From Sitta carolinensis (Eukaryota; Chordata; Aves; Passeriformes; Sittidae): a stretch of 64,000 nt of DNA. The DNA lies in NCBI GenBank assembly GCA_032173965.1, contig CM063292.1:5160001-5224000 (forward strand). The letters are read 5' to 3'. Both the position numbers and the translations under genes were made by a program. The notes beneath the pieces were generated by a model. That model searched no databases, was not told the origin of the DNA, and was given only the letters and a program-made list of their open reading frames with translations. Of this stretch, positions 26,301 to 38,200 are shown piece after piece. The number at the start of each line of letters is the position of its first letter. The stretch's first letter is position 1.

Positions 26301-28439
26301 TTTGGGGTGTCCAGGGGACCAGGGCTGTACTTGTCCATTTCCTCCTCTTTTAATAGTTCTGCAGTGAGCAATCAGCTGTAAGCACATCGTTGTATAAAAT
26401 ATAATAAAAACCATTATCTCTGTTATTTTGTTAAAGTCAATTTTCCTTTCCCTGTTTTAAATTTGTCTTTGGTTTTATTAAGATAAGAAGGTGAAAATGA
26501 AGGAAAATAGAATCAAGTTATTCGTGCAAAGTTATCAACAAACCTTGGGAAGGGCTTGCCTTCCTTCACCTTAAAAACATCTTGTAGCAGGCGTGTGATG
26601 TGGAGTGGAGATTGGGAAGTATCTTTATTTGACTCTTGATAAAGTTTTGTTATTTTCTTCTGTTACCGCCGTGCATCCAAATATTGTAATTTTTTTTTTT
26701 TTGTGGCTTTTTTTCCCCACAAGTTTTGAGTGCAGTTTCCCCTTTTTTTGCCCATAGTGTGAGGAATTTCCAGCTCGAATCCTCTAGATGGTGCCACAGC
26801 CCCAGCACACGGAGCTGGCTCAACTTTAGTTTTGTGTCTTGCTTTTTAAAATCCCACTTGAGTCAGGTACTGTACCTAGATTAATGATTTGAGCAGTGAT
26901 ACAGTTTGTAGGTTAATACAGGGGGAAATCAGCATAGGTGGATTTCTTATCCTCAGCTAGGTAAATATAGCCTTTTTTTTTGTTGTTTTTATAAATATAG
27001 ATACCTTGCAAGGACTGTCGTGTGGTCAAGTTTCAAGTTGTCCCCTCCTTTCTTGAATCCACACGTTGAGTGCTGCCAAGGCCAGGGGTGCCCAGCTGTG
27101 CCCTAGGGTGCTGTGTAAGTGACCCCACTGAGCCCCTTAAAGCTCCCAGCAGATGTTTCTGCTTTTCTATGCTAATGGAAACTTCACAAACCATTTTCTC
27201 TTCCTTCTAGGAGCAGATGTAAGTACATGACAATTGCTTTCTTCTGTGAAGAGGAAATTGATAATAATGTTGGTTCAGTTGTAAGGCAAAAGCTGTAGAG
27301 GCACTCACTGTATTTGGTAGTGCAGAAAGTTTATACAGGGCTTCATCAAAACTAATTTTTGATGTTCTGCTGGCTTTTCTTGCAAAATATGAATTGTGAG
27401 CACGTTATTACCTGGGCTTTTAAACCATCCACACAGGAGCTTTTAACCGGTGTGTGAATCTGCTCCAGTCCTTCTGCATCGTCATCTCTGAAAGCAGCCA
27501 CTTCACCAGTGGGTGAAGCTTAGTGAGAACAGGCATGTCAGCTCAGCAGTTGTATCCCTGAGCTTTCGGTGGCCTAACTGAAGCTCTGTGTGGTCTGCTG
27601 TGAATGTGCAGCACAAAGAGTTGTGCATCCAGGGGAGGATGCTGGGCCAGATGTGCTGCAGTTCCACAGTCCTGCTTTGACAGGAAATAGCCACTGAAGC
27701 AGGAAGAGTTTAAGGAGTGACTCTGCTGATGCCTGAATCATATTGGGATTAGGACTTGTTGCTGACAGCAAGGGCTGTGTTTGTGATTAACTTGTCTGGA
27801 AACAGTGGGCACCAGAAGTGTGGAAACAGAGGCATAATCTGGAAAAGGCACCAACTCTCCAGGCTCAGTTATGACTGAGCCTTAAGTTTAGCTCATGGGT
27901 ATAGACTGTGTCCTTTGTAAGGACCAGAAATGACTTGACCATCTTTGTACGACACCTTTCTGTAAAAGGTGTTATCAGGCAATAATAAAGGAGTAACCTG
28001 AGCTACGGGACAGCATTTTAAAATTTCGTTTCACTTGGATAATTGCATCCTTTCTGATGTACGTTGACACCTTGTGTTTTAGGTTCTTTACAGGTCTGGA
28101 AAAAAATTATTCAGAATCTTCCAAATTAAATTTTTAAGGTGCTCTTTGTGTTTCTATTGTATGAGATGAAATACTGATGTCCTCTTCATTTGACACTATA
28201 AAAATATCTAATATTCTTCATAGAGTGTTTACCTACTGGCCAGTTTTGATTTTGGGTAGCAGCAGGCTCTAAAAGGTCAGCTATAGTTTCTATTAGATGA
28301 TGCAGTAGTGAGTCTGAAGTGATGAGTGACAGCAGCTGAAGTTCAGTTTTTTACTTCTTGTCTTAGAGCTATTTGATTATATTTACCCTCTCTAAAGTAC
28401 AGCTGTCTTTCTCTCCAAAAGGACTGGCCCCAGCCCAGG
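23361..28439. other. Non-coding DNA with small tandem duplications
   Basis: No gene is recognised. Minor items: a TTTA tetramer run near 23949-23963, an 11-T run at 24498-24508, a perfect tandem GCTTGTAAAT duplication at 24582-24601, a perfect tandem CACACTGAGGGA duplication at 25537-25560, a 13-T run at 26690-26702, and two small adjacent hairpins at 27910-27924 and 27952-27972. The 124-codon frame at 26007-26381 has no domain. Confidence 0.55.
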
Positions 28440-29463
28440 TAGAAATTCATCTGGCTACTGCTGCAAAAGGCAATAAAACCCATTTATCTATAAATACATC
28501 AGCAACAAAAGGAGAATCTCCTTCCTTTATTGGATGAGGGGGGAAACACAGTGATAAAGGATAAGGCTGAAGTGCTTAATGCCTTCTTTGCCTCAGTCTT
28601 TGCTGGTAACTCCAGTTGTTCTCCAGGACCCCAGTCTTGGGGAGGAGATTGGATGCCCTGTAATTCAAAGGGAAATGGTCAGAGACCTCCTGCAGCACGT
28701 GGGTGCACACAGGTCTGTGGGGCTGCACGGGATTCTCCCCAGGAATACTGAGGAAACCGATGGAAGAACTTACTGAGTCATTGCCAATCATTTATCAGCA
28801 ATCCTGGGGAGGCCCCAGGACCGGAGGTTGGCCAATGTGATACCCACCTACTAGGATGAGCAGGAAGAAGGAGTCAGGTGCTGACAGGTCTGTCGAGCTG
28901 CCCACAGCTGGGGAAGCTCTTGGGGCTCATCCCAAGGTACAGGACAACCAGGGCATCAGGCCCAGCCAGCACACGTTCAGGACATGTCCTGCTTGCCAAC
29001 TGATCCCCTTCTGTGACAGAGTGACCTGTTTAGGGGGTGAAGGAAAGGCTGTGGATGTGTCTGTCTGGACTTTAGGAAAGCCTTTGATACCATTCCTTCA
29101 GCATTCTCATGAGAAACTGGATGTTCATGGCTTGGACAGGTGCACCCTTTGCTGGGTGAACAACTGGTCAGGCCCATGCAGAGAGAGGTGGGGAATTGGG
29201 GCCAGTGTGGTTTAATGTCTGTGTGAGTCGTGGACAATCAAGTGTGCCCTCAGCCAGTTTGCAAAAGGACCCCAAGCTGGGTGGGAGTGCTGATCTGCTG
29301 GAGGGCAGGAAGGCTCTGCAGGGGGAGCTGGGCAGGCTGCATTGATGGATTGGAGGTTCAGCAAAATGAACCAGCCCTGCAGTGCTCCAGGCTGGGGACA
29401 GAGTGGCTGCAAAGCGGGCCAGTGGGAAAAAATTCTGAAATAAGTGCAAGACCTTGGGATCTG
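28440..29463 (+). mobile_element. CR1 LINE fragment, ORF2 reverse-transcriptase remnant
   Basis: A plus-strand piece of a CR1 non-LTR retrotransposon. In order it shows: a stretch coding for KDKAEVLNAFFASVFAG at about 28560-28610, diagnostic of the linker before the CR1 reverse transcriptase; a part reading DLLQHVGAHRSVGLHGILPR and then a WGGPRTGGWPM-like part to about 28840; a LGLIPRY-like part near 28920; a frameshifted version of the DFSKAFDT block near 29070-29090; a WTGAPFAG-like part near 29140; the PKLGG...LLEGRKALQGEL block at 29270-29330; and an LGTEWLQSG part near 29390-29415. The copy lacks the CR1 5' region, the rest of the 3' end and the terminal octamer repeats. It carries frameshifts and stops, and at about 29258-29275 the catalytic FADD motif is destroyed. 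Roughly 80 bp just before that motif appear to be deleted relative to the usual CR1 layout. It is inactive. Subfamily cannot be named by eye. Confidence 0.95.
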
Positions 29464-32400
29464 TAAAATTTGCCAATGTACTTTTTAAATCGCTGAGTCA
29501 TTTCAGCTTGTAAGAACCAAAGACAAAACCACAGGTTTCTGTGACCTCTTCTGGGTATAAGTGTTCATAAGAACTTTCAGAAGATCAACAAAGATAACCA
29601 GAACTTAGACAGTTCCCTGCCAACAACCAGATAAAATAAAAATGCTTGGTTTTTAATACCTTGTGTGCCTGTAGTGGCTAACCTTGGGATGCTATAGATG
29701 CTCATAGAAGGCAGGGTTGAAGCACATAAGAACAGCCTTCTTCTCCTCTCTGTGGTGTCCAAATGTGAAATACAGTATGAGACTGTCCTGGCTGGCTGTA
29801 GTTGTCACCTGAGGAGCAAGGATTGATGCAGCTGGACTCTTGGCAATTTGTGTCTTCATATGCAGTCATTAAAAGCCTGCACTACAAGGGATGGGGAGCT
29901 AGAGAATTAGGGTGAAACTTATTATTGGCATTTTTTTTTTGGATGAGAACTGTATTTCCCATTACTTTAGTGTTCTCTATCATCCTTGATGAAAGAAATT
30001 AAACTACTGTCCAAAAATTTAACTGTATTTTGATGATGCAATATTCTTTTATTATTTCTTCACCTTATTTTGGTCAGTAGTATGAGTTCCAAAATATCAT
30101 AGTCAGTCAAAAGAAGTCTGAAAAGACCACAGCAAATGTACACACATAATTAGATATAGTGAGATTTCTTCATCACTACCAATACAAACTCTAGGGTGGT
30201 AAGATTGCTTGGAGCAATTTTACTGTTTGGAGTTTTTGGAGTTTAAAGAAAGTTTGCAAAGTTAATTGTGAGAGTTCCTGGATTCATTGCTCATAGAACA
30301 GTGATGAGGAAAGTAGTTAAAACAGAGTACAAGGCAGAATTAATTTTAATTTGCATCTGTAGGGTTTTTTCTTTAAAAAATCACAATCCCTGTGTTTTAA
30401 AAAAGTGAGTGCAGTTGTAGAATGTTTTTCACATCAATAATCTCTTGGGACAACCTCTGTCTTTATACATGACACTCCCTAAATGATGCCCCCTGAGTGT
30501 GGCAGGGAAATTCTGCAATCAGTAACTCCCAGACCAGGTTACCTGAAAGCTAAGGGAAGAGGACTCCTGGTAGAGACACTTGTTTTGGGATTCACATCCA
30601 TTGCTTGTCTGCCAGAACTCAAGTTGCTGTAAACCTTCAGTCCAGTGTGAAAATTGTGGGAGTTTTGTGATTATTATAATAATTGGAGTCAGTGCAACCA
30701 GAGGCCTGTTCTTTTGCTGTTGTTAATATTGTACTGTTTTTAACTTTGTCTGCATCTCAAATTTGTCTATCTGGGTCCAAAACCAGAAATAAATGCAGTA
30801 GGAGACCAGCAAATTCTGAGAGATGGTTTGTGGCCACTGTAAAACTGTGGAAGGAGTGAGGATTTGCACTGGAGGGAATTGTTCTATAATCCAGTGTTAC
30901 AGCCTCACCAGTTATGTTCTGCCAGCGTGTGTCCCTGTAACTTAATGAACCTTGAAATACTTTAGTCACCTTGTTTAGCTCCCTGCCAGTGACCAGCAAA
31001 ATGCTATTTTCAGTTCACTCTTCCTACATCTGGAAAGCTTAGAAAACTCCCAGCAGGGTGGTGGTTCTAAGGGGGCACAGCAGTGGTGTCAAAGCAGCTT
31101 CCTGTGACGAATTTCTGCAGTGCTCTTGGAAAAGGCAAACTCTCCAGCAAATATAAATATGGGACTTGGACATCATTACAGTGGAACCAGAAGCCAGAGT
31201 GAAATAGTGTACATGATCTTTCATGTGGTGGAAATGTCTCTGTGAGATTCAAGCTGGATATTAAAAAATAGCCATTGGCACATGGTTTCCAGGTAACCAA
31301 CACATAAACACGGGTGTACAGTCTTTAAACTCAAAGTGCACTACACATCGACCATGTTTGGTGGGATTCTGTGTTCTTATTCAAGTGGATGCTTCAGTGC
31401 ATCATCAATAACCCTGATCCATGAGGTGAGGGTAGAGGGTAGGAGCTGCTGCCAAGTGGCAAATGGTGAAGGCCCTTTTCATCTAATCCTTTCCCCCTCT
31501 TTTTCCTAGTGCATTAATGTTAATTTCCACATTTATTGAATTTAACTTTTCACAAGGACTTACTGAGTCGGGGAATTATTTTATTTCTTTTGGGCAAATT
31601 TCACCTCTTTTATAAATTTGCCTTTCCAAAGGTGCTAGTTATGGAGTGCCTGAGTAGATCACAGGCAGGGTTTGTATAGCTTAATACCCCTTGAGTTCAG
31701 GGGAAGAAGTGAAATAGGTAACTGAAGCATCAGAAGGTGATGTCCTTCCCTTTATTGTAACATCCTAATATCTTACCTGGATTTAAGGCAACATCTGGCT
31801 CTTTTTATTTGAGGCAGGTTTCTCATTTTCCCAGTGGTTGTTTTAAACTTACGTTGCGCTTATGTTTTGTGTGGCTTTTTCAAATATCTCTTTTTGCTGC
31901 TGTTTACTTTGATCCATTAAATATTTAAGTATTTTTTAGAGAAGTTTTCTCATCTCCTGAAATTGCACATGAATGAAAATTCAAAACTGTTGCCAGCTTC
32001 CTTACATACAGCAGCTATTATAAGAAAGCAAGTTCAGTAGCAATTCAGTGTTAAACTGTTATCACAATTTCTAAGTGATAGTGCAGAGTGCTGGTATTTA
32101 CAGGTTTTCAGGCTGTGATTCTCTTGCTCAAAGAAGTGATCTCTGCTGTGTTATGAGTGTGGTGTTTGACAGCATTTGTCATAGTGTCTTCTTCCTCCCC
32201 TCTGACAAGTGATTGTGAGCCCCTTCAGCTTGTGTAGCCCAAGGGTTTATACTGAATAAACTCTGCTTGGAGATTCTCATGTCAATATATTAAACAGCTT
32301 TGGTTCTAGACTGAAAATCCTTTTAAAAATAATGCCAATGATGGTTGCCAAACAAATGTTGGAAGGAAACCTGAGAGAATCTTTCTTTCATATCTAAATT

Positions 32401-34570
32401 CTAATAAAATCTTACTGTTGATGCCAGACTGAGCTCACTGGATATAAGGGGAGTCTTGGTGCAGGTGGGATGCAGTTCAGGCAAGCAGAATGTAGCTGTC
32501 AGCCAATACCAGTTTAGTTTTCTAAAAATAGAAATTTTAAGAAATCAAGTATAGTCGTGGTCTTTAGTTTTGTCAGAGGGCTGTGACTTTATTTAGAAAG
32601 TCAGCTTTTTACTCTATGCTGGCGAGCTGCTTTTCTAATGTTTATTTTGATCTGCTCCTATGTCTTAATCTAGGGGACTTTCGTTTCTTTTCACTTGTTA
32701 GTCCTACAATGCTTTGACTCTGCTGACTTCACTGGTTGTAATTCTGAGTGAGAGAGTGATGGGCATTGGCTTCAAGGGCTGCCAGGTGTATTGTATACTC
32801 AAACAGCATCTCTGGTAGTGCTCCTGGGCCCTGCTCAGCTGCCTGCCCACAGTGCCAGCTGAAATCTGTGCAGCTCGGGTTATTTAAAATGTTTGGTGCT
32901 GCACACTGAGTGAGTCATCCTGTGAGGATTTTTCTCACTCTGCTTCTGGTGATGCAGCAATCACTGTCCATGACAGCATTTTCCTGAGCAGTGTGACAGT
33001 TGGTGGCGTTGATGCATTAGAGGTGATGTTTAAATAGCGCACACTGGTGAAGCCATATTGACATCATGTGAAGCCATGAGAAGTTGAGTCTAAATTCCTT
33101 GCCTGAGAAATATAAGGAAGCAGGAGATGTTGTAGTTGGGCCTCCAAGTCAGTTCCCTGCCATGATTCCTCCATGTGCACATACACACACTCTTCCCTAC
33201 TGCTCAAAATTTTTCTCCTCGTGTAATCGTAAAGTGAGTTTCTCTACCCTTTTCACCCTGAATTACAGAGAGTCCTGGTAAATTTTCTGTGGCACAACTA
33301 CCTCCACACCTCTCATGTCTTCTGTGCACTTGACTCCTTGGCTAATAACATGATGAAGGTGGAACAGATACATGGTTCTGAGAAAAAATGTGTCCTGAAC
33401 ATTTTTCACTGAAAGTCTTAGAATTTCTGGGAGAGAATTGAGTCATGCTGTGGTTCTTGCATTTGGGAAAGTGTAAAAAATGTGGCAGTAGGAAAGGAGC
33501 CCTTTGGGGTGCCTGCTAATTAATGAATGACACACTTGATTAATCTTCGTCAGTCACAAGCACCTTTACTTTGGATTTAATCAGCCAGTTGTGCCACAGC
33601 TCTATTTCTGGTCTAGTTCTGTGCTAAAATGAGAATGATAGCAAAGCACAAATATCTTAACACTTTTAACCACATGCCAGGTTTTCTAGGAAGTGTGCAT
33701 AAGAATTACTATTCTAAACTATTCAGAAATATCAGTTAGTCGACCACTCTGGTAAAGAAAGTAACTTTGAAGGAAGCCTGGACTTTCTTGTGCAGCCTTT
33801 GAAATCCCAGCTGGGCCTGAATGGTCCTTGACAAAAAGCCAACAAAGGCTACAGATTGAAGCCAGTCTGATAGAGATTCTCCACTTCTCCAGCCTTTGGA
33901 ACTTCAAAATCTCTTAGGAAAAGCTATAATAATTGACTCAGCAGATTATTAAGTACATCTGCTATCACTGGTTAGGGTGTTTTCATGCTCAAATTTCAGA
34001 GAAAAGCATTTCTTTGGAGCTACCCAATATATACTTTTCCCTTGAAACACATTTTGTGCTTTCTTTGGCAAAAGAGGTACTGAGCAAAGTGCAGTTAAGT
34101 TGTATAGTACCTGTGAGGCCGAAATCCCAGGCTCCTTTCTTTGCATTGTCTCAGTTCTCTTCCCATTCAAATCAATAGCAAAACTATAATTTTAATGAGA
34201 GCACATCTGCTTTTGGAGAGCTGGTGCAAGTGTCCCTTCCAGGAAAATTGGTGTAATATTTATAGTGCCTGAAGAGAACTGGGTATCAAGTGGTGAAGGT
34301 GATGCAAAGGTGGGCACTATTTGCTAATGCATGCAGAAATACTTTGGTCAGTACCTAATCCTGAAATCTGCCTGCAGTTTGAAGGCTAGGCAGAGTATCA
34401 GCACTTTCATGGTGGATCAGAGTTGTGATTATTCTAGACCAGTGTCTTGTGTCTGAAAATACTCAGTACGTTGTGTTTTTCCAGACAGGTGAGGGGCTTT
34501 TTGCCATATAAACTTTAAAGGGAACGTATAATTTTTCTGGGCTAGGAGTTCACCTTGTGTTGGGGATCTC
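29464..34570. other. Non-coding DNA, nothing recognised
   Basis: No exon, RNA gene or clear repeat is visible. Open frames reach about 80 codons and lack domains. The CR1 similarity fades out by about 29463 and does not resume here. Confidence 0.55.
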
Positions 34571-34574
34571 TAGT

Positions 34575-34800
34575 TCCTGAGCCTCATGAGGAACCAGAAG
34601 GTCTTGGCCCTTAACGACGTGTTCTGTGATCCTGAGCAAATCACTTCCTTGTGCCTCCACCTCCCCTCCCACTCTCTCCTGTCTCCTTTCCAGAGCTCAG
34701 GCCTTCCTTGCTCAGTGTCTGCTACAGCAGGGCCCTGAGCTCTGCTGGGGCCCCTAGATGCAAGTGCTGTATAAAACTAAAAATAATCCATTCCACAAAG
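34575..34800 (+). repeat. MIR/CORE-SINE-like element, plus orientation
   Basis: At about 34622-34670 the text GTGATCCTGAGCAAATCACT...TTGTGCCTCCACCTCCCCT parallels the MIR core (GTGACCTTGGGCAAGTCACTT, then CTGTGCCTCAGTTTCC). At about 34715-34790 it continues with CAGGGCCCTGAGCTCTGCTG, then GGGCCCCTAGATGC and a ...AAAACTAAAAATAAT tail, which parallels the 3' tail of SINEs widespread in birds, crocodilians and turtles (GGGGCCCTGATCTCTGCTGG, CTAGGTGCTACTG, AATACAAATAATAA). Core and tail are in the correct order and spacing, so this is probably an old but nearly full 3' half. The match is to recalled family features; the subfamily is not assigned. Confidence 0.6.
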
Positions 34801-35249
34801 AGGGGTGTGAGCTGGGAATTTCAAAAGGGCAGAAGAACAAGTCGGTTTTCATGGACTCCTTTAAAAGTCTAAGCTTTATGCTCAGAGGCTTAAGGCAGTT
34901 TTCTGAGACCAGTCCTGTTGCTGTTGGCTTCAGTGATGTAGGACAGCAGAACAGACTCCAGAAATCTTCCATTATATCTGTCTACCATTTTACATGTCAC
35001 AGGGGAGATTTTTTACTGTGTGAGATTGAACCTCAGATGAGATTACATGCTGTAATTATCAGGAGGATTTATTTGTCCAGTTCTTTCAGCACTAAGTGGG
35101 AAAATGCACGTACATCCCTTAGGAAAAGGGAGGTGTGTGAATTTTTCCACTCTAAGTTGACTAAGCATGGATGGGCAAAAATACAAGTAAAGGTATTTAA
35201 CAAAGGCAATATTCCTATTTTCTCTGTACCTAATATGGATATAGAATAG
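34758..35249 (+). other. 163-codon open frame starting in a SINE tail, unrecognised
   Basis: The frame begins at the ATG of the CTAGATGC motif in the SINE tail and stays open into unique sequence to a stop at 35247-35249. The predicted product (starts MQVLYKTKNNPFHKEGCE, ends VPNMDIE) is rich in Lys, Arg, Ser and Phe, with no signal peptide, membrane segment or domain I recognise. Because its start lies in a non-coding repeat it is most likely a chance frame. Confidence 0.3.
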
Positions 35250-38200
35250 AGTTATAGAATGGCTGTAAAGTTTGGAGACATTATAGCTGTAAATGTAGAC
35301 TAAATTAAACTGCTAATTTTGATTAAATTTGAATTGACTGTGGTATTACACCCCCTTAAAAGACAATGGAGTTACTCAAGTTGCATTTTAAATCTAGTAT
35401 TGTAATTAATGGTATCTACATTTATTATCATGGTAACTGCACTTTGATGGCCATGTTCAGTCAAACAAAGCTACAAAATCTAAACAGCTCTTAAGAGCAT
35501 GTTGAGTTCAGCTACACTTTATTCCACTGGTCATCCACTTAGGTGAACTTGGATACTAAAATTAAGCTTTAAAAGCTAATAGGGAGAAAGTGTAAAAGTT
35601 ATGGCACAAAAATCTAATACTTTTCCTTGAAGTTAAATACAAATTTTCAGGTAGAGACTTCTGATCTTATCTGCCACTCCTGTGTCTATGGTTCTGCTGT
35701 ACTTTCCATGCTAACCAGTGTACCTTGTAGACTTTCCTGCATGTGTTTTCACGTGGTATCCCAGGAGGAGAGAAAAGCATAATTACAGTTAAAATTTTGA
35801 GTTCTTGAGTGCAGCATCATTGTGTCATCTCTTGGACTTGCTGTGTGACTTCTTTCAGGCCTGTGTAAACTGAACACTGGGGGTGGTGGTGGGTTTGTTC
35901 TGTATTCTCTAATTTGAGCTAAAATCAATGCAAAATAAGGTGAACCATAACTATAATATTATTCTTGCCACCGCAGACATCTTTATTGTGACTCTTTTGT
36001 TCCTAAAGGGTGTTTTATTAGGATCTCCCTGTGTTCATGAAGCTCCATCAATGATGTAACCCTGTGGCTACTTTCACTGTTTAAGGCTCACTTGGGATTT
36101 TCAGGATATGTTTATTCACCTGTGAATGAAAATTTGTCCTGTTTTCCATATCTTTGACTTTTCCATATTTAGCTTCCTATTAAGGGAAGGAGGTATAAGG
36201 ATAAGGAAATGGCAAAAGGCAATATTTTACCAAATTTAGCCAGGAAGGCTAGTTTTTCTGTGGGAATATTAGATTGGCTGTAATCCCTGAGCTGAGAGTG
36301 AATTCCCATATTAGTTCTCTGGTTACTTCCAGGGAAGGGACATTGTCTCAAATGGGAAGTTGAAAAGCATTTAAGCTTCCCGTATACTCAGCTACTGGAG
36401 AGGTTCTTGGCATGATTTGGTTCCCAGCCAAGCTGCATCCACATCCTGACCCCTCAGTTTGGTGCTGTGCTCCTCTTCCAGGTGCAAACCAAGCTGTCAC
36501 AGGGTCTCAGATGTGCTTTCCCTGGGGATGTTCCCTGTGGTTGTAATCAACCACTTCAGGATTCTCTTTGCTGTGTTGACCGCACTGTGCACTGTAAAGG
36601 GGATGGAATGGGGGGAGAGGATCTAACCAAAGCTTTTGGAGTAATTTCTGCAGAAACATATTGATTTCATCTCTATTAAATTCACTGAGTTTTCCCATAA
36701 GAGCTTTTTAATTTAACCGTTGCTAAAAAATGCTGCACAAATTACCTGGCAGGAGTGCTGTGGAGTTATAAGCCCTTTAGGCAGTCCCTTAAAGGCAAAG
36801 CAGTAAAGCTGGGTGAACTACTCCCAGCCAAGAGGGTTGGTTTTTCTTTCTTTATTTATTCAATGAATTTACCACTCTGTCTGCTCACAGATTACTGACA
36901 AACAGCCACTGATTCTTTATGAATTTGTTCATTATCCCAAATGATTCAATGCCTGGTTTATGCAATGCAGTTTTAGCTTATAGGGCTGCTGGCAGTCTGA
37001 TCCACAAGTATTGTTTGAATACCACTGTTTGTAATTCTAACAGAAAAGCCCTATAAAACTCAATAGAGGCCTGGTGTTTTATTTCTGGGCACATCTATAA
37101 AACTTAGCAGAAAATTATATCCTTACCATAAAATTCTACAGCTTGGTTTAAAGTAGTTATAATTTTCTACTGATTTCTGTGTTTTTAGTAGCATTTATGT
37201 AAAAAAAAACTTGGTTTGCATTGCTGTTCCTCTCAAAGTTTTGTAGCTTCTGAGAGCAGAGAGGGTGGATAACATGGATGTAAATCCCTGGGAACTGACC
37301 TCTTTTACCCTCGAATTTGTGTGGTTACATTGCAGTTATGCTCATGCCTGTTATAAGACACATTTGCTATTGGAGTATAAATGATTATCAGGCCTTACTT
37401 GGTTCTGCCTCTCATTAATTCTACAATGAAAACTGAGGTTTATAAAAAAGAACTATCTAATATGCAAGTACATTAGATTTCTTTGTTCTTTGGATGTAAT
37501 TTAATGCCCATGTTTGTGATAGCTCCTCAAGGAATGAGGTTTCATTAGTATCATGCTCTGCTCAGGTTCCAAGAAATCTCCCAACTTGAAAAGTGTTTTC
37601 TTGGTTCCTGACATGCACCTTTTAAGATGATGAAGCATGACTCTGCTAGAAACTGAGTGGTGTTTCCCTGGGATAAATAGCTATGGCTAATTCCTTAGAT
37701 TAATTGACAATATAAAATTCTCTTCTGATAGGTTGTGTTGTCTTTGATTTGTTACATTTGTTGGTCTTAAGCACATTCCCTGCTGGCTCTGTCTGGTGTA
37801 ACAAGAAAAGGTAGAAGTCCATGGAGAAGGAATTAATCCTCCGATATGTTTGGAAGACTGTTACAAATCTTTAATTTGCAAATGTGCATAAGGAACCAGA
37901 GATTTACCTGATGGAGTGTGCATTTCTGCTTTTCATGTAGCAGTAGCGTTACCAGGGATGTCATTAACTCCTAGGGCTGTTCAGGGAGTGCTTTAAGGAA
38001 AGCTCCTTGCCAGCACTGCCCTTCTGACAGGCTGGGTCATGCCTGAGTTATTAACTCGTGGTTTGCAGCCCCATCACTGCTGCTGGCCCTGGTGAGAAGG
38101 GTGGGTTGTAGGTTTTGTGCTCTTTTGGAACTTGCCAGGGTTTCTTTGGTCCTCCTGCCAGTGGCCTGTGGATGGAAGCAGGGTGTTCATTTACCTGTTA

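Noticed and set aside
28856..29476. Frames of 66-119 codons on both strands at 28.9-29.5 kb
   Set aside because: They lie inside the broken CR1 element and are remnants or antisense readings of its reverse transcriptase.
35237..35290. TATAGAATAGAGTTATAGAATGG resembling a reversed CR1 3' end
   Set aside because: The sequence beyond it does not continue as a CR1 3' region, and AGAATR-type text is common in AT-rich DNA.
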